From Rhizobium sp. J15 (GTDB taxonomy: Bacteria; Pseudomonadota; Alphaproteobacteria; Rhizobiales; Rhizobiaceae), in assembly GCF_002531825.1 (NCBI RefSeq), contig NZ_NWSX01000023.1:1-64000 (forward strand): a DNA stretch of 64,000 bases, written 5' to 3'. Numbering within the stretch: position 1 is the stretch's first letter; every line of letters starts with the position of its first letter. Position numbers and translations under genes: made by a program. Positions 7,876 through 16,537 of the stretch are shown here, piece after piece. The notes below the pieces were generated by a model. That model was not told where the DNA came from and did no database searches. It saw nothing but the letters and a program-made list of their open reading frames with translations.

Positions 7876-8006
7876 GGGCTGTGGGCCTGCGCCGTTCGAA
7901 AGGATCCTCCTCCTCGGAAAGTGATCGGGGTGAGGGATCTTCTTTGCGCCGCCCCCTTTCCGGCGGGCGGAATTCCTGCTTCTCTCCGGGCATTCGGAGG
8001 AATGCC

Positions 8007-9431
8007 ATGCGATTTGTGCTGCGTGTCCTGAAGGCGCTTGCTCTCCTTCTCGTTCTCATCGTCGTTGCCGGCGCCGCCTGGCTGTATGTCCGGCCGCCGG
8101 AGCTTCTGCGCGTCGGCGACGGCTATGCCGCCAAGATCGTCTGCTCCAATGTCTTCATCGCCGGCCGCAATGCCGAGGATGTGCTGGAGGACGACGTGCA
8201 GGCGCCGGGAAACCCGCTGCTGCGGCTGGTGCGCGTCAGCGTCGATCATGACAACGGCCGGGTGACGGCCCGCTTCATGGGGCTGTTCGCATCGAGTTAT
8301 GCGCTCTATCGCAGCGGGCTCGGCTGCACGAGCGTGCCGGATGGCGATTTCGAGGCGGCGGAGAAGGCCGTGCCCTTCGATCCGCCGGCCAGGATGGAGA
8401 CGAGTGACGCCTCGTGGCCGCAGGGCGAGGGCGTCGGCGATGCCGACGGCAAGATCGCCGCGGTGCTGGCCGATGCCGGGCTTGCCGGCCCGTCGATGCG
8501 GGCGATCGTCGTGGTGCGCGATGGCCGCATCGTCGCGGAAGCCTATGGCTCCGGCTTCTCGGCCAAGACGCCGCTGATCGGCTGGTCGATGACGAAGACG
8601 GTGAATGCGGCGATCCTCGGCCGGCTGATGCTCGACGGCAAGATCTCCTTCGACGACGATCATCTGCTGGCGCAGTGGAAGGACGATGCGCGCGCCAAGA
8701 TCAAGGTTTCCGACCTGCTCGGCATGGAGAGCGGCCTTGCCTTCAACGAGAATTATGGCGATGTCGCCGATGTGACGCGCATGCTCTATCTCGACCCCGA
8801 TATGGTATCGCTGCCGGCCAATGCGCCGATGGAGGCCGCGCCCGGCAAGCGGTTCCGCTATTCGAGCGGCACGGCGGTGCTCCTGTCGCGCATCTGGATG
8901 GACAGGGTCGGCAATGCGCAGGCGGCCTTTTCCTATCCGCATGACGCGCTGTTTGCGCCGCTCGGCATGACGAGCGCCGTCTTCGAACTCGATGCGCGCG
9001 GGACGTTCGCCGGCAGTTCCTATCTCTATGCGACGGCGCATGACTGGGCGCGCTTCGGGCAGTTCCTGCTGCAGGACGGCGTATGGAACGGCCGGCGGCT
9101 GTTGCCGGAGGGTTTCGTCGGCGCCATGCGCACGCCGACGGCGGCCTCGAACGGCCAGTACACGCAGGGTCAGGCCTGGCTTGCGCCCGGCGGCGGCTCG
9201 AGCGCCGCGTTCGGGCTGCCGGAGGACACGTTCTGGCTGTCGGGGCATGACGGGCAGAGCATGGCGATCGTGCCGTCCGCCAATCTGGTCGTCGTCCGGC
9301 TCGGACTGACGCCATCCTGGCTCGATTACCGGCCGCGGACGCTTCTCAAGGCGATCCTGGCGGCCTTGCCGCCGTCCGGCGCGCCGCAGCAGCAGGCCGG
9401 ATCACAGCAACGCACGCAGGCGCAGCCATAG
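8007..9431 (+). CDS. Serine hydrolase of the beta-lactamase/penicillin-binding (class C, EstB-like) fold
   Basis: The 474-residue protein starts with an uncleaved-looking membrane anchor (about residues 5-27) and places its domain in the periplasm. Active-site motifs are SMTK at 194-197 (nucleophile serine and lysine), YSS at 285-287 in place of the Y-x-N motif, and HDG at 414-416 replacing KTG. This set is typical of class C-like esterases and D-amino acid or peptide hydrolases rather than clinical beta-lactamases. The ATG at 8007 follows GGAGGAATGCC. It diverges from btaA across a 193-bp spacer. A tail rich in Gln, Ala and Pro follows the domain. Substrate unknown. Confidence 0.85.
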   Translation: MRFVLRVLKALALLLVLIVVAGAAWLYVRPPELLRVGDGYAAKIVCSNVFIAGRNAEDVLEDDVQAPGNPLLRLVRVSVDHDNGRVTARFMGLFASSYALYRSGLGCTSVPDGDFEAAEKAVPFDPPARMETSDASWPQGEGVGDADGKIAAVLADAGLAGPSMRAIVVVRDGRIVAEAYGSGFSAKTPLIGWSMTKTVNAAILGRLMLDGKISFDDDHLLAQWKDDARAKIKVSDLLGMESGLAFNENYGDVADVTRMLYLDPDMVSLPANAPMEAAPGKRFRYSSGTAVLLSRIWMDRVGNAQAAFSYPHDALFAPLGMTSAVFELDARGTFAGSSYLYATAHDWARFGQFLLQDGVWNGRRLLPEGFVGAMRTPTAASNGQYTQGQAWLAPGGGSSAAFGLPEDTFWLSGHDGQSMAIVPSANLVVVRLGLTPSWLDYRPRTLLKAILAALPPSGAPQQQAGSQQRTQAQP

Positions 9432-9531
9432 AGCGTGTCGCGCAAAAGTGTGCGCGGTTTTGCGATAACGACACGCGAGAAAATAAAGACCTAAAGCACG
9501 GGAGCGAATCTGAAAGATCGCGACGTGCTTT
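9432..9531 (-). repeat. RIME-type repeat, copy A
   Basis: This 100-bp element begins right after the serine hydrolase stop codon and is the reverse of copies at 16536 and 52108. Its two conserved palindromic halves are AAAGCAC...GTGCTTT and AGCGTGTCG...CGACACGC. On the minus strand it carries the conserved CGCGATCTTTCAGATTCG and GCAAAACCGC blocks. It may also act as a 3' stabiliser or terminator for the hydrolase transcript. Confidence 0.8.
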
Positions 9532-9572
9532 GGGCCGGCGCTTGTGCGCCGAGCTTGTCTCAATCGTCGATG

Positions 9573-10511
9573 TCAGTAATTGCCCTGGGCGATGTCGTTC
9601 ATGCCCTTGCGCTTGGCGTCGTAGTAATAACCGCGCGCATATAGGCGGACGGCGTCATCTTCCTTGCTGTCGGAGACGAGCCAGGCGCCGCGCAGATATT
9701 TCGCGGCATATTTGATGTTGGTCTCGGCGTCGAAGAGGCCGCCCGGCGCACCGTCATAGCCCATCGACTTGGCGGTGTTGTATTTGATCTGCATGAGGCC
9801 GAAATAGCCGCGCTTGTTGTAGGCCTTCGGATTGTAGCGGCTCTCGCGATGGACGACGCGGTGGAGCAGCGTTTCGGGAATTTCGTAAAGTTTCGAATAT
9901 TTCTGGATCAGCTTGGAGACGAAGCTCTTCTCGACGGTCGGCGCATCGTCCTTGTCGTCGTCGCTGAACATCGGCGGCGCCGTCGGCGGATCGATCGGCC
10001 CGGATTCGTCGAAGCCGTAATCCATGGAGCGCGGCGTGGTGTCGACCGCGGCAAGGGCTGCCAGCGCGCTGTTCTGCGGGGTGGCGGCAAAGGCAAGCTG
10101 CGTTGCCGGCTGCGCCGGCGTGCCCGGGCGCGGCGTCGGCACGACGGACTGAATGGCGGTCATTTCGGGCGTCAGCGGGATCTGCGCATAGGCTGTCGGC
10201 TGCATGCCTGCCTGGATGGTGAGATCGGCGGCTTGAGAAGCGGTGACCGCCGGCATCGCCGTTGCGGTCAGCGACGGGCCTGCCTGCGTCGGAAGAACGG
10301 CGCCTGCGACTGCGGCAGCGCCTTCGGCTGTCGGAACCGCGGCAAGCATCGCGTCTTCGCCGGGCTTGGGTGTCGGCACCACGGTCTGAAGAGCTGTCAG
10401 TTCGGCCTGAGAGGTGTATTCGACGCTCGTGCAGCCGGTCATCACGCCGCAGCAGAGCACCGTAGAAACGACAAGACTGCGTTTCAGGCCGGACAATCCG
10501 ATCGCTACCAT
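9573..10511 (-). CDS. SLT-domain lytic transglycosylase lipoprotein with proline-rich linker
   Basis: The 312-residue protein has a lipoprotein signal with VMTGC at residues 23-27, an extended low-complexity linker (about 30-190) and a C-terminal SLT domain (about 195-300). The catalytic glutamate is expected in HRVVHRESRYNP, and GYFGLMQIKYNTAKSMGY is the canonical SLT core. The linker holds two copies of a motif, LTALQTVVPTPKPG and MTAIQSVVPTPRPG, which points to an internal duplication. Tethered SLT enzymes of this kind cut peptidoglycan strands for growth or for assembly of envelope machines. It is monocistronic on the minus strand, with a RIME element downstream. Confidence 0.88.
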   Translation of the reverse strand: MVAIGLSGLKRSLVVSTVLCCGVMTGCTSVEYTSQAELTALQTVVPTPKPGEDAMLAAVPTAEGAAAVAGAVLPTQAGPSLTATAMPAVTASQAADLTIQAGMQPTAYAQIPLTPEMTAIQSVVPTPRPGTPAQPATQLAFAATPQNSALAALAAVDTTPRSMDYGFDESGPIDPPTAPPMFSDDDKDDAPTVEKSFVSKLIQKYSKLYEIPETLLHRVVHRESRYNPKAYNKRGYFGLMQIKYNTAKSMGYDGAPGGLFDAETNIKYAAKYLRGAWLVSDSKEDDAVRLYARGYYYDAKRKGMNDIAQGNY

Positions 10512-10626
10512 TCCGTCACTTTCGTGAAATCGCGCCGCCCCGGCAGCGTTATAAAAGTTACTAAAAAGCTTAAACCTGACGACCCCATTAACCTATTCGT
10601 TGCATTCCGGCAACCACGGAATGTTT

Positions 10627-11262
10627 CTACGCTGCAATACGGCGATACCCGGCCGTTACGGCGCCTGCAGCGATCAGCAGCGTGCCGCCGGTCCGGTTTA
10701 CGGCGCGCTGGACGCTCGCCTTGCGAATCAGTCCGCGAGCGGAATGGGCGAGAAACGCGTAGGTGGCGGCGTTGAGGATCGCCAGCACGAGGAAGGTCGC
10801 TTCCATGATCGCCATCTGTCCGAGGAAGGGCAGGGCCGGATTGAGGAACTGCGGCACGAAGGCGACGAAGAAGACGATGCTCTTCGGGTTGAGGGCGGTG
10901 ACGACATAGGCGTGGAGGAAGATCCTGAGCGACTTTTCCTCAGGCAGATTGTCGTTGTCGGCGACGGGCTCACCGATCACCGGAGCCCGCCAGAGCTTGA
11001 TTCCCAGCCAGATCAGGTAGGCGCCGCCAATCCACTTCAGGACGGTGAAGAGGGTGGCGGAAGCCGCCAGCACCGCGCCGAGGCCGAAGAGGGAGGCCGT
11101 CATCGCGGTGAAGTCGCCAAGCGCCACGCCGCTGACCGTTGCAAGCGCGGTGCGGCGGCCATGGCCGAGCGCATAGGAGACGACGAGCAGTATCGTCGGC
11201 CCCGGTATCGCCAGCATGATGGCGGATGCGGCCGCAAAAGCGAGCCAGGCTTCAAGCGACAT
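10627..11262 (-). CDS. LysE/RhtB-family amino acid exporter
   Basis: The 211-residue membrane protein has five or six hydrophobic helices. It shows the family N-terminal signature AIPGPTILLVVSYALGHG (residues 18-35), GVALGDFTAMTAS near 45 and ALNPKSIVFFVAFVPQF near 122, the NPK segment being characteristic of LysE/RhtB exporters. It likely exports an amino acid or related metabolite from the cytoplasm; the substrate is not predictable. A GGAGGAG ribosome binding site precedes the ATG at 11262. The gene follows the phosphofructokinase gene on the same strand after 57 bp, so co-transcription is possible. Confidence 0.88.
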   Translation of the reverse strand: MSLEAWLAFAAASAIMLAIPGPTILLVVSYALGHGRRTALATVSGVALGDFTAMTASLFGLGAVLAASATLFTVLKWIGGAYLIWLGIKLWRAPVIGEPVADNDNLPEEKSLRIFLHAYVVTALNPKSIVFFVAFVPQFLNPALPFLGQMAIMEATFLVLAILNAATYAFLAHSARGLIRKASVQRAVNRTGGTLLIAAGAVTAGYRRIAA

Positions 11263-11319
11263 GGTGTCTCCTCCTATTCCTCAGGAATAAGCAAAGACAT
11301 CATATTAACCATCCGTCAA

Positions 11320-12531
11320 TCACGCTTCTTTGTATTTCTGGCCTATATTGTCCATGACTTCGGCAAACCATGCCGTAGACAGGTCAAAAGCCTTGCCACC
11401 CTTGATGCGCGGGAATTCTATAGTGCGCAATTTACCGTTCTGCGCTTCATCGTGGCCGGTGACGCCGGAGACTTTATTGAGCGCGCTTTCGACGGCGAGA
11501 TCGACCATGCTCTGGATCAGCCTGAGATCGTCGCCGTTGGCCGGGGCCGAGCGGGCGAAATAGCCCGACTTCTGCACCAGCGAGCGCTCGGCGTTCAGGA
11601 GATTGGCGAACTGCTTCTGGAACCAGGCGCCGACATTGATCGTGTCGATCTTCACATGGCCGAAGGCGTCGCGCTTGATGGTCTCGCCGGCCGCTTCCCG
11701 CTCGGCGACGATGGCGTCGAGGCAGGCGCCTTCCGAGACGAAGACGGTGGCGTGGCCGGTGCGGTCCATGATGTCCTTCAGGCGGGCGGCTTCGGCGTCG
11801 AGGTCGAAGGCCATTTCGGGCAGGTAGACGGCGTCGATGCTTTTCAGATGCGCGTCCATCATCAGGCCGCCGACATATTGGTTGCGGCTCGTGCGCTGGA
11901 GATAGGCGCGAGCGGTGGCGGCCGTCAGCCAGCCGCAATGGCGGCCCATCACCTCATGGATGACAAGGGTGCGCGGCGCGGCCGTCTGTTCGTTGCTGAC
12001 ATTGTCGAAGAAATGCGCGCCGACTTCGGCGGCCGTCCAGGCGCCGAGCGACTGGCGGATCGGCACGACGTCGTTGTCGACGGTCTTCGGCAGGCCGACG
12101 ACGGTGAGGTTGTAGCCGTTGGCGGCGAGATAGGCGGCAAGGTCGGCAGCGGTGGTGTTGGTGTCGTCGCCGCCGATCGTGTGGAGAATGGTGATGCCGT
12201 CATCGGCGAGCCGTTCGGCGGCGACCCGCAGCGGGTTCTCGCCTTCCTTGACGAGGCCGCGCTTGACGCAGTCGGCGGCGTTGGTGAGCTTGACGCGGCT
12301 GTTGCCGATCGGCGAGCCGCCATAGCGGTGCAGGAGCGGCGCCTTTTCGCGTATGTCGCGGCTGATCTCGATGCGGTCTCCGAGCAGTACGCCCTGGTAG
12401 CCGGACTTGTAGGCGACGATATCGATCTCGGGGGCCACGTCGCTGTAACGTTCGATGAGGCCGCCGACGGCGGAGGAAAGACAGGGGGCCAGGCCTCCGG
12501 CGGTCAGCATTGCGACTTTCTGTTTGGCCAT
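11320..12531 (-). CDS. pfp: Pyrophosphate-dependent 6-phosphofructokinase
   Basis: The 403-residue enzyme interconverts fructose 6-phosphate and fructose 1,6-bisphosphate. Residues 120-124 read GGDDT; an Asp at this position, in place of the Gly of ATP-type enzymes, is the known marker of pyrophosphate use. PKTVDND at 148-154 carries the substrate and metal residues, and MGRHCGWL near 203 is also conserved. The length fits PPi-dependent enzymes rather than the roughly 320-residue ATP enzymes. The reaction is reversible, which fits rhizobia that lack a standard ATP-PFK and rely on other hexose routes. The start at 12531 follows AGGAGGG. Confidence 0.9.
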   Translation of the reverse strand: MAKQKVAMLTAGGLAPCLSSAVGGLIERYSDVAPEIDIVAYKSGYQGVLLGDRIEISRDIREKAPLLHRYGGSPIGNSRVKLTNAADCVKRGLVKEGENPLRVAAERLADDGITILHTIGGDDTNTTAADLAAYLAANGYNLTVVGLPKTVDNDVVPIRQSLGAWTAAEVGAHFFDNVSNEQTAAPRTLVIHEVMGRHCGWLTAATARAYLQRTSRNQYVGGLMMDAHLKSIDAVYLPEMAFDLDAEAARLKDIMDRTGHATVFVSEGACLDAIVAEREAAGETIKRDAFGHVKIDTINVGAWFQKQFANLLNAERSLVQKSGYFARSAPANGDDLRLIQSMVDLAVESALNKVSGVTGHDEAQNGKLRTIEFPRIKGGKAFDLSTAWFAEVMDNIGQKYKEA

Positions 12532-12632
12532 GATTTCCCTCCTATGGTGTTCAGTGCGGCAGCGTTAGCTAGCGCATGGATGCGGCAGGGAGAGGGCCCT
12601 GTAAAGTAAAGAATTTACGAAAAACGTGCCTT

Positions 12633-12653
12633 TTTGCCGAGTTAAACGGCAAA
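12633..12653. promoter_or_regulatory. Inverted repeat in the pfp-djlA intergenic region
   Basis: TTTGCCG and CGGCAAA flank seven bases, in the 394-bp gap between the divergent pfp and TerB/J-domain genes. It may be an operator or a hairpin; no T run or regulator match supports a firmer call. Apart from a weak 48-codon frame at 12744-12890, the rest of the gap holds nothing I can support. Confidence 0.3.
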
Positions 12654-12743
12654 GCTGGCGGGAAGCGCCGATATAATCGTTTCAAGCCCGTGCTGCCGGT
12701 CGGGAACTGTTTGTGGAAATCGGGGGTTAAGCAGTGAGCGAGG

Positions 12744-12890
12744 GTGGTGAGGGACGTCCCGCTCACGCCAGATCAGGCGAAAGCGATCGATCGCTTGCTG
12801 CGGCGCAATAATTACCGAATCGTGAAAACTGTTTTCGATCCTACGACCAATAGTCGCCTTGCAAAGGCTACGATTCTTTGGTCAAGCTGA
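12744..12890 (+). CDS. Possible small protein (48 aa), weak
   Basis: The frame starts with two adjacent GTG codons preceded by GAGCGAGG and encodes DVPLTPDQAKAIDRLLRR followed by a short hydrophilic C-terminal stretch. It ends 35 bp before the TerB/J-domain gene. The first half has GC-rich third positions like its neighbours, but the second half does not, so it could be a degraded fragment or chance. No homologue is recognised. Confidence 0.25.
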   Translation: MVRDVPLTPDQAKAIDRLLRRNNYRIVKTVFDPTTNSRLAKATILWSS

Positions 12891-12925
12891 TTTCTCATAC
12901 TTGACTATCGTGCGAGAGATTTTCG

Positions 12926-13633
12926 ATGTCCTTCTGGGAAAAACTGTTGAATGCCATTGGCAATACCGCGGGCAATGCGCTTTCCGCGGTGGTCGAGGCT
13001 ATCCGGACGGTTTTCGAAGGCGATCCGGAAACGCGCCGCAAGGTGGCTTTCTCGGTGGCGATCATCGCGCTTTCGGCCAAGATGGCGAAGGCTGACGGCA
13101 TCGTGAGCGAGAAAGAGGTCGAGGCCTTCCGCGAAATCTTCGAATTTCCCGAGGATCAGGCCAAGAACGTCGCCAGGCTCTATAATCTCGCCCGTCAGGA
13201 CGTTGCCGGCTACGAAGCCTATGCCGAGCGGCTCTCCACGCTCTGCGTCACCTGCGCGGCCAATTGCCCGGTGCTGGAAGACGTGCTCGACGGCCTGTTC
13301 CACATCGCCAAGGCCGATGGGCTGATCCACGAGAAGGAATTGAATTTCCTCAGCCATATCGCCGAGATCTTCCAGATGAGCGAGACCCGCTTCGAGCAGA
13401 TCGCCGCCCGCCATGTCTCGTCCGGCGGCGATCCGTACAAGGTGCTCGGCGTGTCGCCTTCCGACGATTTTCCGACGATCCGCCGCCGTTACTACGGCCT
13501 CGTCAGCGAACATCATCCGGACCGGCTGGTTTCGCGCGGGGTGCCGAAGGAGTTCCATGTGATCGCCAATGAGCGCATGGCGGCGCTGAACGCCGCCTAT
13601 GCGGCGATCGAGAAGGAACGCCGCGCCGCATGA
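12926..13633 (+). CDS. DjlA-like co-chaperone: TerB domain plus C-terminal J domain
   Basis: The 235-residue protein has an all-helical TerB-like domain (about residues 35-160) and a C-terminal DnaJ domain (about 170-232). The J domain begins DPYKVLGVSPSD and carries the HPD motif in EHHPDRLV, which stimulates DnaK ATPase. Unlike E. coli DjlA, no N-terminal membrane helix is obvious; a mildly amphipathic N-terminus precedes TerB. It overlaps the amidase gene by 4 bp (ATGA), so the two are co-translated. A role in envelope stress or in folding of envelope enzymes is an inference from that pairing. Confidence 0.85.
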   Translation: MSFWEKLLNAIGNTAGNALSAVVEAIRTVFEGDPETRRKVAFSVAIIALSAKMAKADGIVSEKEVEAFREIFEFPEDQAKNVARLYNLARQDVAGYEAYAERLSTLCVTCAANCPVLEDVLDGLFHIAKADGLIHEKELNFLSHIAEIFQMSETRFEQIAARHVSSGGDPYKVLGVSPSDDFPTIRRRYYGLVSEHHPDRLVSRGVPKEFHVIANERMAALNAAYAAIEKERRAA

Positions 13634-14391
13634 CCTCTTTCGAGGCGGATTACCGAAATGCCCGCGTGCGGCCGTCGCCCAACCACGGCGAGCGGGCGGA
13701 CGGGCGCCATCCCGACATGATCCTGCTGCACTATACCGGCATGCCGACGCCGGAGGGCGCGCTCGACTGGCTCTGTCGGGACGAGAGCCAGGTTTCCAGC
13801 CATTATTTCGTGCATGAGAATGGCGAGGTCATCCAGCTCGTTCCGGAGGCGCGGCGCGCCTGGCATGCGGGCAAGAGCAGCTGGCACGGCGAGAGCGATA
13901 TCAATTCGCTGTCGATCGGCATCGAAATCGCCAATGCCGGCCATCCCGGCGGCCTTCCCGACTTTCCGAAAAAGCAGATCGCCGCAGTGATCGAATTGTG
14001 TCGCGACTGTGTCAAACGTTGGTCGATCGCACCGGAACGGGTGCTCGGGCATTCCGATGTCGCCCCGATTCGCAAGGTCGATCCGGGTGAAAAGTTCCCT
14101 TGGGCGGAGCTCCACCGGGCGGGCGTGGGGCACTGGGTCGAGCCGGCAACGATCACCGGCGGACGCTTCTTCCAGTGCGGCGATGCCGGCCAACCCGTCG
14201 AAGCACTGCAGTCGATGCTGTCGCTCTATGGTTACGGCACTGAAATCACGGGGCAATTTTCAGAAAAAACGGCAGGCGACGTGGAGGCTTTCCAGCGGCA
14301 TTTTCGGCCCGAACGGATAGATGGCATCGCCGATTTCTCGACGATCGACACGCTGCACCGGCTACTGTCGGCTTTGCCGCGTTATTCCTGA
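13630..14391 (+). CDS. N-acetylmuramoyl-L-alanine amidase (Amidase_2/AmiD type) with peptidoglycan-binding domain
   Basis: The 253-residue enzyme cleaves the amide bond between MurNAc and L-alanine. The Amidase_2 fold covers about residues 20-160, with zinc ligands expected at H34 (ILLHYTG), H141 (LGHSD) and D151 (KVDPG), and E99 within GIEIAN. A PG_binding_1 domain follows (about 175-250, ALQSMLSLYGYGTEI). There is no signal peptide at the ATG at 13630, so it may act on cytoplasmic anhydro-muropeptides in recycling or be exported otherwise. The start overlaps the stop of the J-domain gene in an ATGA. Confidence 0.88.
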   Translation: MTSFEADYRNARVRPSPNHGERADGRHPDMILLHYTGMPTPEGALDWLCRDESQVSSHYFVHENGEVIQLVPEARRAWHAGKSSWHGESDINSLSIGIEIANAGHPGGLPDFPKKQIAAVIELCRDCVKRWSIAPERVLGHSDVAPIRKVDPGEKFPWAELHRAGVGHWVEPATITGGRFFQCGDAGQPVEALQSMLSLYGYGTEITGQFSEKTAGDVEAFQRHFRPERIDGIADFSTIDTLHRLLSALPRYS

Positions 14392-14412
14392 TTCCTCGAC
14401 AATTACTGAAAC

Positions 14413-14444
14413 GCCGAATTTCGCACTGCAGCGCGAAATTCGGC
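14413..14444. terminator. Strong hairpin after the amidase gene
   Basis: A perfect 12-bp stem, GCCGAATTTCGC with GCGAAATTCGGC, closes an eight-base loop 21 bp downstream of the amidase stop. No T run follows, so it may be a Rho-dependent or stabilising 3' structure rather than a classical intrinsic terminator. Confidence 0.5.
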
Positions 14445-14653
14445 CTGCCACATCATTTCCCTATTATCTCCTCATTGCGATGGTCTAAGAACCTCCGCCA
14501 AGCGGTACTCGGGGCTGTTTTCGAGTTAAACCACGGGCGCTATGTGAAACGATAAGAATTGCCGCGAATCCAGATCGGTCATTGATCTGGTATTCATTAT
14601 GACAGCGAGGCGCGCCGTCCGGAAATTCTTTGGGTCGGAGTGTTCAAGACTAC

Positions 14654-15274
14654 ATGAGAAAACTGATTGTTGTTGCTGCAACATGCGCTGGCATGGTGCT
14701 GGCCGGAAATAGCTTTGCCTTTGCGAATGATTGGGGTGTGCGAGCTGATGCGCCGGTGAAGAAAATCGAGCGTCCTTCGAAGAATACAGAGCGTTCGTTG
14801 AAGAAAGCGGAGCGTTCGGGCAAGCCGGCGAAGCGTCCGCTCAAGACGGCGGAACGCACACTGAAGACGGTCGAGCGCCAGAGCGGTTATCCCGTCGCCA
14901 ATGTTTCCGGCAATTCCTATTCCGCACTGATCAGCAAATATGCGAACCAATATGATGTACCGGTTGCGCTTGCGACCGCTGTCATCCGTATCGAAAGCAA
15001 TTTCAATCCGAATGCGCGCGGCAGCCACGGTGAAATCGGCCTGATGCAGATAAAGCCTGCAACTGCCCGCATGATGGGCTATTCCGGCAGCGCCAAGGGC
15101 CTGTTCGATCCGGAAACCAACATCAAGTACGGCATGAAATATCTGGCTGCCGCCCATGATCTCGGTGGTGGCGAGACCTGCAACACCATCCTCAAATACA
15201 ATGCCGGTCATGGCGCCACGCGCATGAACCCGGTGTCCAAGTCCTATTGCGGCAAGGTTCTCGCAATGCTCTGA
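14654..15274 (+). CDS. Small SLT-domain lytic transglycosylase with a six-fold heptad repeat
   Basis: The 206-residue precursor has a signal peptide (cleavage near residue 25, AFAND), a charged repeat region and an SLT domain (about 88-205). Residues 36-77 are six consecutive seven-residue units of the pattern K-x-x-E-R-x-x (KKIERPS, KNTERSL, KKAERSG, KPAKRPL, KTAERTL, KTVERQS). The catalytic glutamate is expected in VIRIESNFNP, followed by GEIGLMQIKPATARMMGY. It is a compact periplasmic peptidoglycan-cleaving enzyme; the basic repeat could bind wall polymer, DNA or LPS. The ATG at 14654 opens into the signal peptide. A long leader of about 200 bp precedes it. Confidence 0.85.
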   Translation: MRKLIVVAATCAGMVLAGNSFAFANDWGVRADAPVKKIERPSKNTERSLKKAERSGKPAKRPLKTAERTLKTVERQSGYPVANVSGNSYSALISKYANQYDVPVALATAVIRIESNFNPNARGSHGEIGLMQIKPATARMMGYSGSAKGLFDPETNIKYGMKYLAAAHDLGGGETCNTILKYNAGHGATRMNPVSKSYCGKVLAML

Positions 15275-15349
15275 AGCGCTTATCCCTGACAAGAGCTGGA
15301 TGATTCAAGATGATTGCCATGGTATCGCTGGAATTTAGCGAGGTGGGAT

Positions 15350-16537
15350 ATGGCAGTCGACTTCAGGTTCATGATCATCGGACGCGGCATGATGGGTGCC
15401 GCGGCCGCCCGGCATCTTTCTACGATGGCCGATGGCATCGCGCTGATCGGCCCGCCGGAGCCCGAGGAGCGCAAGACCCATCACGGCGTCTTTGCCAGCC
15501 ATTATGACGAAGCGCGCATCACCCGCACCTTCGACGGCAATCTCGCCTGGGGAACCTTCGCCGCCCGGGCGCTCGACCGCTACCGCGACATCGAGGCGAA
15601 GAGCGGCATTTCCTTCTTTTCGGAAGCCGGCTGCCTCTTTGCGGGTCCGCCGCCCAAGCACGAGCAGGACTTTCTTCTCCGGGCGCAGGCCGTCAGCCGG
15701 ACGCTCGGCAGCGATATCGAGATCGTCGCGCCGGCGGAGCTTGGCCGGCGTTTTTCGTATCTTAATGTCGGTTCCGATTTCAGCGGATATTTCGAGCGCA
15801 AGCGCGCCGGGCATATCAACCCGCGGGCGCTGGTGCGCGCGCAGGTGAGGCTTGCCGAACGGGGCGGCGTTTCCCTGATCAAAGAGACCGTGACATCGGT
15901 GCGCGACGCCGGTTCCTATGTCGAAGTGACGGCCGGTGCGAGAGGCTACAGGGCCGAACGCGTGCTGGTCGCGGCCGGCGGTTTCAGCAATTTCAACGCC
16001 CTGCTGCCGCGTCCCCTCGATCTCACCGTGAAGGCGCGCACGGTCGTCTTCTATGAAATCGGCGAGCGCGAGATGGCTGTATTCGGCGACATGCCGTCGA
16101 CCATCGTGCTCGGCGACCGGGAGGAGGACCACATCTATATCCTGCCGCCGGTGCGTTATCCCGATGGCAAGACCTATCTGAAGCTCGGCGGCGATACCGA
16201 AGCGCTTACCTTCGGCCGGCTGGAGGATGCCGGCGCGTGGTTCCGTTCCGACGGCAGTGCGGCCGAGCGCGATCATCTCTCGGCGATCGCCCTGCAACTG
16301 ATGCCGGAGCTTGCCGGCTGCCCGGTCACATCAGGGCCGTGCGTCGCGAATTTCACGCCGACCGGCTATCCCTATGCCGGTTTCACCCAGTCGCCGCGCA
16401 TCTCGGTGCTGACCGGCGGCAATTTCGTCGCCGCCAAATCCTCCGACGAACTCGGGCGTCTGGGCGCCGTGCTTCTCAGGGAAGGGCGGCTCGGGGACGA
16501 GGATTTCGGCCGCGAGTTGGCTCCAGTCTTTGCCTAA
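15350..16537 (+). CDS. FAD-dependent oxidoreductase (DAO/MSOX family), first paralogue
   Basis: The 395-residue flavoprotein opens with a dinucleotide-binding segment, FMIIGRGMMGAAAARHL (about residues 6-22), a variant of GxGxxG. It ends with a DAO-type FAD segment near SVLTGGNFVAAKSSDELGRLG. Related enzymes oxidise secondary amines or N-methyl amino acids such as sarcosine; the substrate is unknown. The ATG at 15350 follows GAGGTGGGAT. It is followed by a close paralogue, so the two form a tandem duplication, with a RIME element beginning at this gene's stop codon. Confidence 0.8.
   Translation: MAVDFRFMIIGRGMMGAAAARHLSTMADGIALIGPPEPEERKTHHGVFASHYDEARITRTFDGNLAWGTFAARALDRYRDIEAKSGISFFSEAGCLFAGPPPKHEQDFLLRAQAVSRTLGSDIEIVAPAELGRRFSYLNVGSDFSGYFERKRAGHINPRALVRAQVRLAERGGVSLIKETVTSVRDAGSYVEVTAGARGYRAERVLVAAGGFSNFNALLPRPLDLTVKARTVVFYEIGEREMAVFGDMPSTIVLGDREEDHIYILPPVRYPDGKTYLKLGGDTEALTFGRLEDAGAWFRSDGSAAERDHLSAIALQLMPELAGCPVTSGPCVANFTPTGYPYAGFTQSPRISVLTGGNFVAAKSSDELGRLGAVLLREGRLGDEDFGRELAPVFA

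Noticed and set aside
11305..11312. TTAACCAT between pfp and the LysE gene as a CtrA site
   Set aside because: A single eight-base half-site in a likely operon gap, without a second site, is expected by chance.
10600..12609. A 669-residue plus-strand open frame
   Set aside because: It runs antisense through the LysE and pfp genes, which have clear family motifs and ribosome binding sites.
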